Shown here one piece after another: positions 1 to 8,336 of a DNA stretch of 64,000 nucleotides. Below the pieces are notes generated by a model. It had not been told where the DNA came from, searched no databases, and saw only the letters and a list, made by a program, of their open reading frames with translations. The number at the start of each line of letters is the position of its first letter. Positions within the stretch are counted from its first letter, which is position 1. This DNA comes from Photorhabdus khanii NC19 (lineage in GTDB: Bacteria; Pseudomonadota; Gammaproteobacteria; Enterobacterales; Enterobacteriaceae): positions 33,472 through 97,471 of the forward strand of contig NZ_AYSJ01000002.1 of assembly GCF_000517265.1 (NCBI RefSeq), read 5' to 3'. The position numbers were made by a program, and so were the translations under genes.

Positions 1-29
1 GGTTAGCCCCGGAAATATCAACCTATAAC

Positions 30-60
30 AAAAAAACCAACCTCACCAGTTGGTTTTTTT
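30..60. terminator. Bidirectional intrinsic terminator
   Basis: Perfect 12-bp arms (30-41 and 49-60) with a 7-nt loop. One arm begins with an A-run and the other ends with a T-run, so it could stop transcripts from either side. It lies at the window edge; the gene it serves on the left is not visible. Confidence 0.7.
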
Positions 61-105
61 GTTTTTACCTATTTATTAATCCAAAGAATCGTATCCAAAT
101 AAACT

Positions 106-111
106 TATAAT
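106..111 (+). promoter_or_regulatory. Possible -10 box of the TisB-like gene
   Basis: A consensus TATAAT occurs about 200 nt before the small ORF at 311. No good -35 hexamer is visible 16-18 nt upstream and no canonical LexA box (CTG-N10-CAG) was found near it. A start here would give a roughly 190-nt leader, a length range usual for TisB/ZorO-type toxin mRNAs. Confidence 0.35.
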
Positions 112-310
112 CAACGGCTGTTAGCTGAGGAGCGTGGCGGCCCGTGACTCTAACGCAAGTTTTCGTAAGTCCTGGCTGAATACAGGTGGTGCTGATTCAG
201 AGCCTCGGCCGGAGCGCGATCCACTTCAACTAACATTGATGAGAATCAGCCAGACAGGCAATGTAAAGGCAACGGCTGGGTAAATCGTGCTCCTCAACTG
301 GAGCAAACGG

Positions 311-403
311 ATGAAAGCATTCAAAGCCTTTATTGATACTGCTATCATCGTTCTCAAAGCGTTAGTCGCGCTTTTAGAATTGATCCGTGCATTTCTGAAA
401 TAG
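311..403 (+). CDS. TisB/ZorO-like small hydrophobic peptide (putative type I toxin)
   Basis: A 30-residue ORF with a good Shine-Dalgarno (GGAG at 300-303, 7 nt before ATG). The product is one amphipathic, membrane-length helix with Lys/Asp/Glu/Arg spaced along it. By eye it follows the TisB pattern: Asp, then Ala-Ile, Leu-Lys, Val-Ala, two Leu and a final Leu-Lys at matching spacing. TisB and ZorO are inner-membrane peptides of type I toxin-antitoxin loci, silenced by a small RNA pairing with the long mRNA leader. Here the leader is long and a strong hairpin terminator follows the stop at 421, so the gene sits in a compact independent transcript. No antitoxin RNA was identified with confidence. 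The gene lies in a decayed accessory patch. The function is inferred from resemblance only. Confidence 0.6.
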   Translation: MKAFKAFIDTAIIVLKALVALLELIRAFLK

Positions 404-420
404 ATAACGGAAACGTAGCT

Positions 421-451
421 AAGGCCATTGGGGTAACCTCCCGGTGGCCTT
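421..451 (+). terminator. Terminator of the TisB-like transcript
   Basis: Seven-bp outer arms (421-427 and 445-451) plus an inner GGG/CCC stem form a long hairpin just after the small ORF. The T-tract is short, so termination strength is uncertain. Confidence 0.6.
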
Positions 452-531
452 TAACATTTACCGCTTTTGATCAAACCACTGTGTTTTATAATCTTTATCC
501 TTCACAAAAATACTGATTTAAAAGCTTAAAT

Positions 532-579
532 TTGGCAATCCCTACTGGATTTGAACCCGTACTCAGGCGATTATTGTTC
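532..579 (-). repeat. Degenerate tRNA-Ile2(CAU)-like 3' fragment (old att site?)
   Basis: Read on the minus strand this resembles the 3' half of a tRNA. By hand alignment it matches the tRNA-Ile2 remnant at 55884-55930 at about 31 of 40 positions, including an identical GCGATTAT in the anticodon-stem region and the T-loop. The T-stem is damaged, so it is not a functional tRNA. It probably marks a past integration event or a partial copy of the attachment site. The T-loop alone would match many tRNAs; the anticodon-stem match is the more specific part. Confidence 0.45.
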
Positions 580-640
580 CGGTAGTATGGGGTAGTCAAC
601 AGATTAGTGTAATAAAAAACTGATAATTCAGAGTGTTATA

Positions 641-962
641 TTAGTTTAGTGGTTTAAAAGTTGTCGTTACTTTTTCGGGTATAGAAATAACTGATGTGAT
701 ATCAGAATTGTTTGGTAAATCATTTCGGACGGTTCGTTTGATAGGCTGCTTATTTTCGTCAAAATACCGACTGGGCCATATTTCAGCAGGGGTTACACCA
801 ATTTCCTGAGCAATCAACAATTCTCCTTTAGGTCAGGGCCGCGTTAAAGCATTTGCTAATGTTGAAGAGCTTAAACCGTGCTCTCTGGATAATGATGCCA
901 GCGTTTTTATTCTTCTTACGTATCGCAGCGATAATATCGGCGGTATGCCAATCTTTTTTCAT
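641..962 (-). pseudogene. Ner/Nlp-like phage transcriptional regulator, broken
   Basis: From ATG at 962 (SD AGGA) the N-terminus (KKDWHTADIIAAIRK) is typical of the Ner/Nlp (SfsB) winged-helix DNA-binding family. The frame is lost after about 22 codons. The remaining family sequence continues in another frame (SLSREHGLSSSTLANALTRP, then EIWPSRYFDEN and QPIKR) up to a stop at 641. That frame has a further in-frame TGA where the family has the Trp of an RPWPKGE-like motif. So there are at least one frameshift and one nonsense change. Ner proteins repress early genes of Mu-like phages, so this is a prophage or satellite relic. Confidence 0.75.
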
Positions 963-970
963 ATTCCTGC

Positions 971-1198
971 TTACCATCTTTGATGGTGGCGGTTCAAACA
1001 GGGTTCGCAGTACCGGAGAACATCCAATCCGGCGAGGCATAGCCTCCCCTGTCTGAACCGCCATAGAAAGAGCGATAACAGGCACACTGGTAAGAAAATA
1101 ACCTTACCAGTGGGATGTTCATTCAAGGCTGCGACCCCCTGACCATCGGATTTTGCCGATGGCGACACTGCTTTAACTGATTGTATTATCTGACTCAA
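971..1198 (-). CDS. Small ORF upstream of the ner-like relic, possibly decayed
   Basis: 75 codons ending 8 nt before the ner-like start, so the two could have been one operon. The middle (LWRFRQGRLCLAG, then CEPCLNRHHQRW) looks like phage or satellite leader genes of the Ash type. Parts of that resemblance appear in a different frame, which suggests this ORF is itself frameshifted. No function is assigned. Confidence 0.25.
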   Translation of the reverse strand: MSQIIQSVKAVSPSAKSDGQGVAALNEHPTGKVIFLPVCLLSLFLWRFRQGRLCLAGLDVLRYCEPCLNRHHQRW

Positions 1199-1694
1199 GA
1201 ATCAAATAAATACCTTAGTGACGGTTTGTCTCGCTGCGCTTATGACGAAAACGGCACTACACCGCACCCGCCCGCACGTTTTGGATCAAAAAATTTTTTC
1301 AATTTTAAAATACTACGAATCGAACAGCCAAACCGTGCCAGCACTGGCATTGTGAGAGAAGCAGCAAACTGAAATGATTGAAAAGATTTTCAAGGAATTT
1401 CAGTTTTCGGATCAAAAGCGGATCACGGGAAAAATATCAAAACAATGATATTAAGGGAAAAATTCTATTTTACGTGGGAGATAGGATCATGACCAGAAGC
1501 CGCGCTGATTTTAAGAATTCAAGTAGGACGCGGCCTTACTGAACACATAGAGCTGAAATTAGTTGTTAAGGAATGAAACCTAATACAACTGAGTGAATAG
1601 GATAGTTATCTGGACTTGTACCACTTGTAGCAGAAAGTATTATCCAACCTCCTTGAAGATATAAAATTCCTGTCGCCATTTGGCTATCAAAGAC
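1199..1694. other. Intergenic relic region without a supportable gene
   Basis: No convincing gene. A 17-codon ORF (1490-1543, plus) preceded by a GGGAG-type SD includes a GCCGCG/CGCGGC hairpin and could be a leader peptide, but nothing it would control is visible downstream on that strand. Confidence 0.4.
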
Positions 1695-1724
1695 AAAAAA
1701 CCACTTGTGAGATAGTGGTTTTTT
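1695..1724. terminator. Bidirectional terminator after rnk
   Basis: Eleven-bp arms (1695-1705 and 1714-1724) carrying A- and T-runs on opposite ends, 20 nt beyond the rnk stop codon. It serves rnk on the minus strand and would also stop plus-strand transcripts from the relic patch. Confidence 0.75.
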
Positions 1725-1743
1725 GTATTGATTTAATAGGGTT

Positions 1744-2154
1744 TTATCTGTGATATTCACCGGCAGCTTCTGGTTGATAAAGTAATTCTAATACTTTGAC
1801 TCGGGTTTCTTCGCCATTTGGCAATTTCCAACTGATTTCGTCGCCGATACGAAGGCCCAATAATGCAGCTCCCAAAGGAGCCATAACAGAAAGCTGGTCT
1901 GAACTGTCTTGCAGTGACGCAGGGTAAACCAGAGTGCGCACTCGCTCTTCACTGCTTGTCAGATCAAGAAAACGAACCCGGCTATTCATAGTCACAACAT
2001 CGGATGGAATTTCTGCTGGAGGTACAATCTCTGCACGATCTAACTCCTCATTCAAAGCGTCAGCGATACTAGTATCTGCAAACGCTGGCTGTTCCAACAG
2101 GGAATCTAAACGTTCTGCGTCTAATTCGTTGATGATAATTGCTGGTTTAGTCAT
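1744..2154 (-). CDS. rnk: Regulator of nucleoside diphosphate kinase Rnk
   Basis: 136 residues, the usual size for Rnk. The N-terminal half ([20 protein letters not shown]) is the Rnk helical domain. The C-terminal half is a GreA/GreB C-terminal-type domain ([17 protein letters not shown] and the [19 protein letters not shown] end). Rnk binds RNA polymerase near the secondary channel and influences nucleoside diphosphate kinase levels. The start was chosen at the MTKPA methionine because that is the conserved family start; an in-frame upstream codon would add 12 residues encoded in the leader. The gene is flanked by terminators on both sides, so it is probably monocistronic. Confidence 0.93.
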   Translation of the reverse strand: MTKPAIIINELDAERLDSLLEQPAFADTSIADALNEELDRAEIVPPAEIPSDVVTMNSRVRFLDLTSSEERVRTLVYPASLQDSSDQLSVMAPLGAALLGLRIGDEISWKLPNGEETRVKVLELLYQPEAAGEYHR

Positions 2155-2185
2155 ACCACACTCCAAATGGAATCCAACACAAAAT

Positions 2186-2214
2186 AACACCCCGCACCGT
2201 GAGGAGGGGGTGTT
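2186..2214 (-). terminator. Terminator of the ptsO operon / rnk leader hairpin
   Basis: Arms AACACCCC (2186-2193) and GGGGTGTT (2207-2214); on the minus strand it is followed by ATTTTG. It lies between the ptsO stop and the rnk start, 32 nt before rnk, so it may end the rpoN-ptsO transcript or act as an attenuator for rnk. Confidence 0.6.
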
Positions 2215-2339
2215 ATTTAAAATGATTAACCTGATAGTAGGCTGTTCTTACTGGAAAAGAAAGAGATCATGATCACGAACTGTTTTGTGTTGCTAATGAA
2301 AGCAGTTAAGAACATGATAAGCCGGAGGAGTGGGGGGCG

Positions 2340-2612
2340 TTATTCTTCGTCAAATCCTGAATCAAATAGATTAATGATAGCGGCAAGAGCCTGTTCTTCA
2401 TCTGGGCCACTGGCTTCAACTTCAATATAGCTGCCTTTTTCTGAATCCAGCATCAGCATGGCAATCACGCTGCTGGCTTCAGCTTCAACATGGCTATCAT
2501 TGCGCAAGACAACATGAGATTCAAAGAGCTGTACCAGATCATACAGCTTCATTGCTGGCCGGGCGTGCATTCCCAGCCGGTTTTTGATTTCAAGTTTCTG
2601 CTTGACAGTCAT
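2340..2612 (-). CDS. ptsO: Nitrogen-PTS phosphocarrier protein NPr
   Basis: 90 residues, an HPr-fold phosphocarrier of the nitrogen phosphotransferase system that passes phosphate from EI-Ntr (PtsP) to EIIA-Ntr (PtsN). The phosphorylated His lies in [10 protein letters not shown] (His16). The start codon overlaps the last base of rapZ, indicating translational coupling. It is the last gene of the rpoN-hpf-ptsN-rapZ-ptsO block, in the same order as in E. coli. Confidence 0.97.
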   Translation of the reverse strand: MTVKQKLEIKNRLGMHARPAMKLYDLVQLFESHVVLRNDSHVEAEASSVIAMLMLDSEKGSYIEVEASGPDEEQALAAIINLFDSGFDEE

Positions 2613-3463
2613 TATTTCCGCTTTTCGAGAGTACGGTGGCGCGACTGTACGTTTTTGCCGCGGGAGCGGAAATAGTCAGCCAACTGCTCTGCCACATAAA
2701 CAGAACGGTGTTTACCGCCGGTGCAGCCAATTGCCACGGTCAGATAACTGCGGTTATTGGTTTCAAGCATGGGTAGCCAAAGTTCAAGATAACTGCGGGT
2801 CTGATAGATGAAGTTATGCACTTCCGTATGGCGGTCGAGAAAAGCGGCTACGGGACGATCAAGACCTGTCATTGGTCGCAGTTTTGGGTCCCAGTGTGGG
2901 TTTGGCAGGAAACGTACGTCAAAAACATAGTCGGCATCAATTGGAATGCCATGTTTGAAGCCGAAAGATTCAAAGACCATTGTCAGCTCGCGTTCCCGTT
3001 TGCCCAGCAGACGGGTCCTTAGCATCTCAGCCAGTTCGTGGACTGACATTTCGGAAGTGTCGATAATCAAATCTGCTCTTGAACGAAGTGGCTCCAGCAG
3101 ATCGCTTTCTTGATCAATCGCGCTTTCCAGAGAAAGGTTTTTGCTTGATAGTGGATGCAGACGGCGGGTATCGCTGTAACGGCGGATTAGCGTATTACGG
3201 TCAGCATCAAGAAACAGTAATTGCGGTGAAAAACTGGCTGGTAGTTTAGTCAGGGCTTCTTCGAAAACTTCGGGGGATTCCGGCATGTTTCTTACATCAA
3301 TACTGACAGCAGCAGAAATATCGCGGTCAGCCAGCGTATTGGCTAATTCCGGCAGCAACACTACCGGCAAGTTGTCTACACAATAAAAACCCATATCTTC
3401 CAGTGCGCGCAAGGCAACGGATTTACCCGAACCGGAACGGCCACTGACTATCATCAGCACCAT
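2612..3463 (-). CDS. rapZ: RNase adapter protein RapZ
   Basis: 283 residues, one short of E. coli RapZ. The Walker A GRSGSGKS lies at residues 8-15. The C-terminal domain has the conserved [20 protein letters not shown] region and a basic tail (residues 265-283) that binds RNA. RapZ delivers the GlmZ small RNA to RNase E and senses glucosamine-6-phosphate, controlling GlmS synthesis. It lies between ptsN and ptsO as in other enterics. Confidence 0.97.
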   Translation of the reverse strand: MVLMIVSGRSGSGKSVALRALEDMGFYCVDNLPVVLLPELANTLADRDISAAVSIDVRNMPESPEVFEEALTKLPASFSPQLLFLDADRNTLIRRYSDTRRLHPLSSKNLSLESAIDQESDLLEPLRSRADLIIDTSEMSVHELAEMLRTRLLGKRERELTMVFESFGFKHGIPIDADYVFDVRFLPNPHWDPKLRPMTGLDRPVAAFLDRHTEVHNFIYQTRSYLELWLPMLETNNRSYLTVAIGCTGGKHRSVYVAEQLADYFRSRGKNVQSRHRTLEKRK

Positions 3464-3540
3464 GAGGCGACTCCCCTTAATTTCTCAGTGGTTATTATTA
3501 TGAGCCACTGTTATCTGTTGCTCTCCATTCATTGCAACAG

Positions 3541-4008
3541 CTATTCAGTGATAATTGCGTAAAGTTCTTCATCACTTTGTGCCGATCTTAAACGACGACA
3601 GAGATTTTTATCTGCAAGGCGTTTGGCAATCAATGACAATGTGTGTAAGTGTGTTTGGCATTGATCGTTTGGAACCAGTAAAGCAAACAGCAAATCGACT
3701 GGTTGATTATCAATGGCATCGAAAGCGATGGGTTGTTCCAGATTGAGGAAAACGCCAACAGCTTGATCTGAGCTTTCTTCATCCAGCTTACCGTGAGGGA
3801 TAGCAATACCACTGCCAATTCCAGTAGTGCCTACTTTTTCTCTGGTCAATATTGCTTCGAATACGATATTCTCGGGTAATTTAAGCCGCTTAGATGCCAG
3901 CTCACTGATAATCTCTAAAGCCCGTTTTTTGCTCGAACAATGTACATTGTTGCGCGTACATTCGAGGGAAAGTACAGAGCTTAGTAGTAAATCTGCTTGG
4001 TTATTCAT
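3541..4008 (-). CDS. ptsN: Nitrogen-PTS EIIA component PtsN
   Basis: 155 residues; E. coli PtsN has 163, and this copy stops right after the conserved ELYAIITE helix. The phosphoacceptor His is in GIAIPHGKL (His72). PtsN accepts phosphate from NPr and, depending on its phosphorylation state, modulates K+ transport, the KdpD kinase and other targets. A 77-nt gap with a partial inverted repeat separates it from rapZ. Confidence 0.96.
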   Translation of the reverse strand: MNNQADLLLSSVLSLECTRNNVHCSSKKRALEIISELASKRLKLPENIVFEAILTREKVGTTGIGSGIAIPHGKLDEESSDQAVGVFLNLEQPIAFDAIDNQPVDLLFALLVPNDQCQTHLHTLSLIAKRLADKNLCRRLRSAQSDEELYAIITE

Positions 4009-4035
4009 TTTTCTATTCGCTTAGGTGCTTAATTG

Positions 4036-4072
4036 ATACCGGATGCCATAGGTTATCTGTGGCATCCGGTAT
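4036..4072. repeat. Strong stem-loop between hpf and ptsN
   Basis: Perfect 13-bp arms (4036-4048 and 4060-4072) around an 11-nt loop. No T-run follows on the minus strand, so it is more likely an mRNA processing or stabilising structure than an intrinsic terminator. Confidence 0.6.
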
Positions 4073-4132
4073 TTGTGCACTGTTTTACAGCAAGACTCCG
4101 CTGTTTTTACTACAGCTATTGTTAAATAACTG

Positions 4133-4420
4133 TTAATGTTGTCTCAGTTTATCTTTATGTTTGGTTAACTGACGAGCCAGTTTATCGACCAGTCCATCAA
4201 TTGCTGCATACATATCTTCATGTTCTGAGGATGCGTGCAACTCGCCTCCGTTAATATGTATCGTGGCTTCGGCGATTTGTTGTACCTTTTCCACACGGAG
4301 GATTACCTGAATCAGGTTGATCCTGTCGAAATATTGATCCAGCTTGCTGCATTTTGCAGTGATAATGTCGCGTAATGCATCAGTAATTTCAATATGGTGA
4401 CCAGTTATTTTGAGTTGCAT
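4133..4420 (-). CDS. hpf: Ribosome hibernation promoting factor, short form
   Basis: 95 residues with the S30AE fold: MQLKITGHHIEITDALRDII at the N-terminus and conserved VEKVQQIAEATIHINGGELHA. The length matches the short HPF of enterics, which with RMF converts 70S ribosomes into 100S dimers. It follows rpoN by 23 nt in the same direction. The C-terminal Lys-rich helix (residues 80-95) is typical. Confidence 0.96.
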   Translation of the reverse strand: MQLKITGHHIEITDALRDIITAKCSKLDQYFDRINLIQVILRVEKVQQIAEATIHINGGELHASSEHEDMYAAIDGLVDKLARQLTKHKDKLRQH

Positions 4421-4443
4421 ATTGTCTTCCTTCTCTGTTCATT

Positions 4444-5883
4444 TCAAACCAAACGCTTACGTTGGTTTGATGGCGGAATGGATAACGACTCTCGATATTT
4501 TGCGACAGTCCGTCGGGCAACCATAATGCCTTGATCGGCTAGCATGCTCGTCAGTTTGCTGTCACTTAATGGTTTGGCGGAGTTCTCCGCTGCTACCAGT
4601 TTTTTCACCAAAGCCCGTATTGCAGTTGAAGAGGCTTCGCCTCCACTTTCTGTATTAACATGGCTGGAGAAAAAATACTTCAATTCGAAAATGCCACGTG
4701 GGCTGTGCAGGAATTTCTGGGTAGTCACCCTGGAAATGGTAGATTCATGCATATCAACCTGGAAGGCAATATCTGCCAAAACCATGGGCTTCATATGTTC
4801 TTCGCCATGTTCAAAAAATTCCTGTTGCTGTTCTACAATGCAGCGCGTCACTTTCAGCAGAGTATCATTTCGGCTTTCCAGGCTTTTGATAAGCCATTTA
4901 GCTTCCTGTAGGTTATTGCGGATAAACTGGCTGTCACTTTCATTGTGTGTATGTTGCCCAAGTTCCGCATATTGCTGATTAATGTGTAAACGGGGAATGC
5001 TATCTGTATTCAATTCTACTTGCCAGTGTTCACTTTCTTTTCGAACCAGCACATCAGGGATGACATACTCTGATTCACCTGTGTTTACTGCCAAACCAGG
5101 CCTTGGCTCAAGTGACTGAATGAAATCAATCACTTCTTTTAGTGTATCTTCTTTCAAGCGACTTAAACGGATTAAATTGCGGAAATCCCGATGACCCAGT
5201 AACTCCAGATGCTCGCAGACGATCAATTTCGCTTCTTTCAGATAAGGTGTTTCTGGTGGAAACATGGATAGCTGGATCAGTAGACAATCTTTCAGATCAC
5301 GGGCAGCGACACCGATAGGATCAAAATGTTGTACCCGTTTGAGCACGGTTTCCACTTCTGCCAGAGTCAGTTGATCGTCGCCAATGCTGGCAAGGATATC
5401 CTCCAGTGGTACAGTAAGGTAGCCTGTATCGTCTACGGCATCAATAATTGATGTAGCAATTGCCGCGTCTGTTTCCGTGAAAGGGGTCAGTCCTGCCTGC
5501 CACATCAAATAGTCTTGCAGGGTTTGGACTGTTTCACCTTGGTAAAGTGGCAAGTCGTCATCGCTATAGTCATTACGTGTACCGGAAGGCGTCCCCGCGG
5601 TGTAAATTTCATCCCAGCTGGCATCCAGTGGCAACTCATCCGGCATATCTTTTTGTTGCAGGGCATCAAGCGTATCCATAACGTCAGTTTCGTTGTCAGG
5701 AGATTCCTGATGACTGATTTCTTGATGATCTTCATCCTGCTCAAGCAAAGGGTTCATTTCTAACGCTTGCTGTATTTCCTGTTGAAGTTCAAGCGTAGAA
5801 AGTTGCAACAAACGAATGGCTTGTTGGAGCTGTGGTGTCATAGCCAGTTGCTGACTGAGCCTAAGTTGCAAACTTTGCTTCAT
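4444..5883 (-). CDS. rpoN: RNA polymerase sigma-54 factor RpoN
   Basis: 479 residues (E. coli 477). It begins with the Gln/Leu-rich activator-interacting region ([29 protein letters not shown]), followed by an acidic linker, the core-binding domain, the HTH and the diagnostic RpoN box [10 protein letters not shown] at about residues 456-465. It directs polymerase to -24/-12 promoters of nitrogen and stress genes and needs AAA+ activators. The start at the MKQSLQL methionine is the conserved one. lptB lies 27 nt upstream. Confidence 0.98.
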   Translation of the reverse strand: MKQSLQLRLSQQLAMTPQLQQAIRLLQLSTLELQQEIQQALEMNPLLEQDEDHQEISHQESPDNETDVMDTLDALQQKDMPDELPLDASWDEIYTAGTPSGTRNDYSDDDLPLYQGETVQTLQDYLMWQAGLTPFTETDAAIATSIIDAVDDTGYLTVPLEDILASIGDDQLTLAEVETVLKRVQHFDPIGVAARDLKDCLLIQLSMFPPETPYLKEAKLIVCEHLELLGHRDFRNLIRLSRLKEDTLKEVIDFIQSLEPRPGLAVNTGESEYVIPDVLVRKESEHWQVELNTDSIPRLHINQQYAELGQHTHNESDSQFIRNNLQEAKWLIKSLESRNDTLLKVTRCIVEQQQEFFEHGEEHMKPMVLADIAFQVDMHESTISRVTTQKFLHSPRGIFELKYFFSSHVNTESGGEASSTAIRALVKKLVAAENSAKPLSDSKLTSMLADQGIMVARRTVAKYRESLSIPPSNQRKRLV

Positions 5884-5910
5884 AGCGTTAAACCAATTCT
5901 CTTGGCTGAA

Positions 5911-6636
5911 TTAGAGCCGGAAACCTTCGCCTAAATAGACGCGCTTCACCTGTTCATTATTAAGGATATCATTCGGTGTGCCGTGAGCAATCAGCTGCCC
6001 CTGGCTGACAATATAAGCGCGCTCACATACATCTAATGTTTCACGGACGTTATGATCTGTGATCAGGACGCCTAGCCCGTAATCTCTCAAATGCTGAATA
6101 ATTTTTTTGATATCGATTACTGAGATTGGATCTACGCCGGCGAAAGGTTCATCCAGCAAAATAAATTTAGGGTTGGCGGCCAGTGCGCGGGCAATCTCTA
6201 CGCGACGACGCTCACCACCGGAAAGTGATTGACCCAGATTGTCCCGTAGGTGGCTGATATGGAACTCCTCCATCAGCTCTTCGGCACGTTCCTTCCGTTG
6301 TTCCTGTGTCAGATCCTGACGGATCTCCAATACGGCCATCAGATTGTCGAATACATTCAGACGGCGGAAAATAGAAGCTTCCTGAGGCAAGTAGCCAATA
6401 CCACGGCGCGCCCGTTCGTGAAGTGGCAGCAGGCTGATATCTTCGCCATCAATGGTAATTGTCCCGGCATCCCGTGCAACAATACCTACGACCATATAAA
6501 AAGTCGTGGTTTTCCCTGCGCCGTTAGGGCCAAGCAGGCCAACAATTTCACCGGAGTTCACATTTAAGCTGACATTTTCAACGACCTTACGGCCTTTGTA
6601 AGCTTTTGCCAGGTTTTCTGCGTTTAGTATTGCCAT
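5911..6636 (-). CDS. lptB: LPS export ABC transporter ATP-binding protein LptB
   Basis: 241 residues, the E. coli length. Walker A is GPNGAGKTT, the ABC signature [16 protein letters not shown], Walker [14 protein letters not shown], and the switch His is in ITDHNVRE. LptB dimerises under LptFG and powers extraction of lipopolysaccharide from the inner membrane into the LptC-LptA bridge. It is 6 nt from lptA, so cotranscribed. Confidence 0.98.
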   Translation of the reverse strand: MAILNAENLAKAYKGRKVVENVSLNVNSGEIVGLLGPNGAGKTTTFYMVVGIVARDAGTITIDGEDISLLPLHERARRGIGYLPQEASIFRRLNVFDNLMAVLEIRQDLTQEQRKERAEELMEEFHISHLRDNLGQSLSGGERRRVEIARALAANPKFILLDEPFAGVDPISVIDIKKIIQHLRDYGLGVLITDHNVRETLDVCERAYIVSQGQLIAHGTPNDILNNEQVKRVYLGEGFRL

Positions 6637-6642
6637 ATCTCG

Positions 6643-7188
6643 TTATTTACTCTTGTTGTTAACCGCAGGGCTTTCTTCTTGTAACTGAGAAGGTAACAGA
6701 ACAGTTGTCACTCGTTTACCTTTCTCACTGAACGCTTCCATTTGCTGGGTTGGGACCAGGTAAGTGATACGGTCGCCTTTTATATTGCTGTCTAACTGTT
6801 CCAGATAGGCGTTGCCAGTCAGTGTAACCAGCTCTTTATCCATTTCGTAACGCATTTTGGCACCGTGGCCCTTGATTGGTTTGCCGTTGTCCTGTAGCTG
6901 ATAGAAAGTTACCGGATTACCAAATGCCTCAATAACCATTTTTTTAGAATCGCCATCCGGGCGGGTCACAACAACTTTGTCAGCGTGGATATCAATAGAG
7001 CCCTGTTTAACGATCACGTTTTCTGTAAATGTGGCAGTGTTCCCAGTCATGTCAAGGGATTGCTTAGCAGAATCAATAGAAATTGGTTTCTGGGTGTCAT
7101 CTTTCAGTGCCAGAGCCGGAAGACTGACTGTAAAAATGGCACTGGCAATAAGAGCATTACGGATTCTGTTGTTCATGTTGGATTTCAT
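6643..7188 (-). CDS. lptA: LPS transport periplasmic protein LptA
   Basis: 181 residues with an N-terminal signal peptide (NALIASAIFTVSLPALA, cleavage after ALA). The OstA/LptA beta-jellyroll follows: PISIDSAKQSLDM, FTENVIVKQGSIDIHADKVVV, LTGNAYLEQLDSNIKGDRITYL. Oligomers bridge the periplasm between LptC and LptD. The ATG at 7188 is preferred; a longer version would need a TTG at 7209. The 5' end overlaps the lptC 3' end by 32 nt, as expected for the coupled lptCAB genes. Confidence 0.95.
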   Translation of the reverse strand: MKSNMNNRIRNALIASAIFTVSLPALALKDDTQKPISIDSAKQSLDMTGNTATFTENVIVKQGSIDIHADKVVVTRPDGDSKKMVIEAFGNPVTFYQLQDNGKPIKGHGAKMRYEMDKELVTLTGNAYLEQLDSNIKGDRITYLVPTQQMEAFSEKGKRVTTVLLPSQLQEESPAVNNKSK

Positions 7189-7735
7189 AGTAGGTGTTAA
7201 CCTTTTCAATCAGTTCAGCGGTTTTGTTCCGCAGATTGCCACGCATTTTCATACCGACGGATTTCAATCCTACGCCAATCAGTGTGACCTGATCGTCGGA
7301 TGAAACATCCTGAGTGACCAGATTGACGATAGCATTCTCTGTGGTAATACGCTGTAATTGTGCCGTATCAGTCAGGCTGTCAACCTGCACATCTCCGTAA
7401 AGATAGAGCATTCTGTCGTTGGTCAGTTTGGCTTTGTTCGCACGAACTGTCCATGTAGCAATGGCGTTTGAGTCATATGTCGTTAATACCGGCTTGGTAA
7501 ACCAGGTAATTTTTGACTCAGCATAATTCTGGACATCATCTGCGACCAGTTTATACGTCAGCTTACCCGTAGGATCATAAACAAAAGTTATGGTTTCCTG
7601 ACTTTGATATGTTGGCTGATTGTTATCTGTAGCAGAAGATGAGTTAGTCTCGTCTGAATCAGATAAGCTCCAGCCAATTAACGCCAGGGTGATTAACGCC
7701 AGTATTATAGCCAGCCAGGATTTGATTTTATCCAT
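7157..7735 (-). CDS. lptC: LPS export protein LptC
   Basis: 192 residues, as in E. coli. One N-terminal membrane anchor (residues 6-24, WLAIILALITLALIGWSL) is followed by a periplasmic LptC jellyroll domain. LptC links the LptBFG transporter to LptA. It overlaps lptA and is 20 nt downstream of kdsC in the same operon. Confidence 0.96.
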   Translation of the reverse strand: MDKIKSWLAIILALITLALIGWSLSDSDETNSSSATDNNQPTYQSQETITFVYDPTGKLTYKLVADDVQNYAESKITWFTKPVLTTYDSNAIATWTVRANKAKLTNDRMLYLYGDVQVDSLTDTAQLQRITTENAIVNLVTQDVSSDDQVTLIGVGLKSVGMKMRGNLRNKTAELIEKVNTYYEIQHEQQNP

Positions 7736-7755
7736 TCTCGTTTCGCTTCAACCTA

Positions 7756-8319
7756 CTATATTGATAATCCTTTGGCCTCTTCCAGCTTATTCTGAGCGAA
7801 AAGCACCAAATCACAAAGTTCTCTTACCGCGCCGCGTCCCCCTGCAATCTGGGTGACATAATGCGCTTTTGGTAGTAGCAATGGATGTGCATCTGCCACA
7901 GCGACAGATAAGCCCACTTGTTCCATGACCGGCCAGTCAATCAGGTCATCACCGATGTAAGCAACCTGTTCTGGTTTTAGCCCCAGTTTATCTAACAGTT
8001 CTCTATACGCCAAAACCTTATCACTTTGTCCTTGGTAAAGATGTGTAATGCCCAGGGTGTTTGCTCGATCTTCCAGCAATTTTGCCTTACGGCCGGTAAT
8101 AATAGCGACTTCGATTCCTGAAGTAATTAGGCAGCGAATTCCGTAACCATCACGAACGTTAAACGTTTTCAATTCTTCACCGTTATTGCCCATATATATC
8201 AGGCCATCAGACATCACACCGTCAACATCGCAAATCAGCAGACGGATTCTACCGGCTTTTTCAATAATGTCTTTATTAACTGGACCATAACAGGTATCCA
8301 GATAAACTAATTGGCTCAT
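7756..8319 (-). CDS. kdsC: 3-deoxy-manno-octulosonate-8-phosphate phosphatase KdsC
   Basis: 187 residues, HAD-superfamily C0 type without a large cap. The catalytic Asp motif is ICDVDGVMSDG, and the later conserved blocks are IITGRKA, LGITHLYQG and YIGDDLIDWPVM. It hydrolyses KDO-8-phosphate to KDO for the LPS inner core. It sits between kdsD and lptC, matching the enteric order. Confidence 0.97.
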   Translation of the reverse strand: MSQLVYLDTCYGPVNKDIIEKAGRIRLLICDVDGVMSDGLIYMGNNGEELKTFNVRDGYGIRCLITSGIEVAIITGRKAKLLEDRANTLGITHLYQGQSDKVLAYRELLDKLGLKPEQVAYIGDDLIDWPVMEQVGLSVAVADAHPLLLPKAHYVTQIAGGRGAVRELCDLVLFAQNKLEEAKGLSI

Positions 8320-8336
8320 TAAGACGTTCTCTCAGG

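Noticed and set aside
159..200. CTG-GCTGAATA-CAG near 171-184 as a LexA box for the TisB-like gene
   Set aside because: The spacing is 8 nt instead of the 10 nt of a LexA site, and it lies inside the predicted transcript.
1566..1760. Minus-strand 64-codon ORF after rnk
   Set aside because: It runs through the rnk terminator and overlaps the rnk stop; no SD or family match.
6643..7209. Longer lptA start at 7209
   Set aside because: It needs a TTG codon and gives a signal peptide with an atypical leader; ATG 7188 fits the family.
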